A program made the translations under genes and the position numbers. This document shows, piece by piece, positions 5,988 through 6,628 of a stretch of DNA of 6,628 nt. The DNA is from an uncultured Lachnospiraceae bacterium. Lineage in GTDB: Bacteria; Bacillota; Clostridia; Lachnospirales; Lachnospiraceae. The notes under the pieces are model-generated. The model searched no databases. It was not told the DNA's origin and saw only the letters and a program-made list of their open reading frames with translations. The DNA is taken from positions 1-6,628 of the forward strand of contig CANQYH010000173.1 of assembly GCA_947628025.1 (NCBI GenBank). The letters run 5' to 3'. Each line of letters starts with the position of its first letter. Position 1 is the first letter of the stretch.

Positions 5988-6628
5988 TTATTTCCCGCGC
6001 TGCAGGATTGCTCCCGCCCCCGCCCGCGCCGCCTCCCGCCGTGCGATCTCTGCCGCCTGCCGCGCGATCTCCAATTCCTCGTTGGTGCGGATCACCAGCA
6101 CATTGACCTTCGACGCGCCGTCGGAGATCTTTACCGCCTCGGCCTGCTCCCGGTTCTTCACTTCGTCGATATGGATGCCCAGAAACTCCAGGTAACTGCA
6201 GATCTCCTCGCGGATATCGGAATCGTTCTCCCCCACGCCCGCGGTAAACACGATATTGTCCACACCGTTCATGGCCGCCGCATAACTGCCTACGTATTTC
6301 GCCACCTTATACGCGAAGATCTCCCGGGCCAGCGACGCTTTTTCATTATATTTGATCTCCGCGTCTTTCAGCTCCCGGAAATCGCTGGACAAATTTTTTG
6401 AGATCCCCAGCACGCCCGACTCCTGGTTCAGGATCTTCATGACCTGCCCAAAATCCAGGTTCTCTTTCTTGGCCAGATACTCCAGCGCGCCGGGATCCAC
6501 ATCGCCGGAGCGGGTGCCCATGACCAGCCCCTCTAACGGCGTGAAACCCATGGAATTATCCACTACCTTGCCGTATTTGACCGCGCAGATGCTGGCGCCG
6601 TTGCCCAGATGGCAGACGATGGTCTTCA
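5988..6628 (-). CDS. ackA: Acetate kinase, C-terminal half (5' partial)
   Basis: This is the last 212 codons of acetate kinase, which interconverts acetyl phosphate plus ADP with acetate plus ATP, the substrate-level ATP step of acetate fermentation in the cytosol. The gene continues past the right edge; the first visible codons read KTIVCHLGNGASICAV, the second family signature. Also present are the catalytic Arg loop GTRSGDVDP (R equivalent to R241 of the Methanosarcina enzyme), the nucleotide-binding FTAGVGENDSDIRE and the metal/active-site glutamate region RTNEELEIAR. The GTG at 6561-6563 is an internal Val codon, not the start. The C-terminus continues about 20 residues beyond the usual end as an Ala/Arg-rich helix-like tail (EIARREAARAGAG). 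A phosphotransacetylase gene (pta) is a common upstream neighbour but lies outside the window. The 273-base gap suggests nrdA is transcribed separately. Confidence 0.96.
   Translation of the reverse strand, partial: KTIVCHLGNGASICAVKYGKVVDNSMGFTPLEGLVMGTRSGDVDPGALEYLAKKENLDFGQVMKILNQESGVLGISKNLSSDFRELKDAEIKYNEKASLAREIFAYKVAKYVGSYAAAMNGVDNIVFTAGVGENDSDIREEICSYLEFLGIHIDEVKNREQAEAVKISDGASKVNVLVIRTNEELEIARQAAEIARREAARAGAGAILQRGK

Noticed and set aside
1..6628. CRISPR array, tRNA, rRNA, transposase or integrase
   Set aside because: No regularly spaced identical direct repeats with unique spacers, no tRNA-like cloverleaf and no recombinase motifs were found on reading both strands.

Overview
The window looks like a moderately GC-rich chromosomal segment from an anaerobic member of the Clostridia, most likely a Lachnospiraceae-type Firmicute. 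This is inferred from the mix of a Gly-X-Y collagen-like surface protein with beta-rich spacer modules, acetate kinase, GGAG-type ribosome binding sites and the style of the ribonucleotide reductase subunits. No rRNA or other phylogenetic marker is present, so the family assignment is tentative.

Layout, left to right. (1) Positions 2-1120, plus strand: the 3' part of a collagen-like protein gene, open at the left edge, with three Gly-X-Y tracts separated by about 36-residue modules and a C-terminal domain resembling the BclA/C1q-TNF type. (2) 1121-1489: a 369-base non-coding gap between convergent genes, with several strong inverted repeats but no textbook terminator. (3) 1490-2533, minus: nrdB, the class I ribonucleotide reductase radical subunit. 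(4) 2534-2733: a 200-base gap holding overlapping inverted repeats and a Cys-rich open frame of unknown status. (5) 2734-3141, minus: a small GNAT acetyltransferase. (6) 3174-5714, minus: nrdA, the catalytic subunit with an N-terminal ATP-cone. (7) 5715-5987: the AT-rich region upstream of nrdA, dominated by a degenerate 15-18-base purine-rich repeat. (8) 5988-6628, minus: the C-terminal half of acetate kinase (ackA), running off the right edge.

nrdA, the acetyltransferase and nrdB read in the same direction and probably form one transcription unit that makes and powers a class I ribonucleotide reductase, which converts ribonucleotides to deoxyribonucleotides. All recognisable catalytic residues are present: metal ligands and radical Tyr in NrdB; active-site Cys, Asn, Glu, the Tyr pair and C-terminal Cys pair in NrdA. 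The ATP-cone on the large subunit favours class Ia over Ib, and no nrdI or nrdH is visible here. The acetyltransferase is not a standard nrd partner.

Most of the window is ordinary housekeeping content. The parts that repay a second look are the purine-rich repeat leader of nrdA, the unexplained 200 bases before nrdB, the near-identical duplicated modules of the collagen-like gene, and the hairpin-rich gap between the convergent genes. I do not see convincing evidence for a new multi-gene system.
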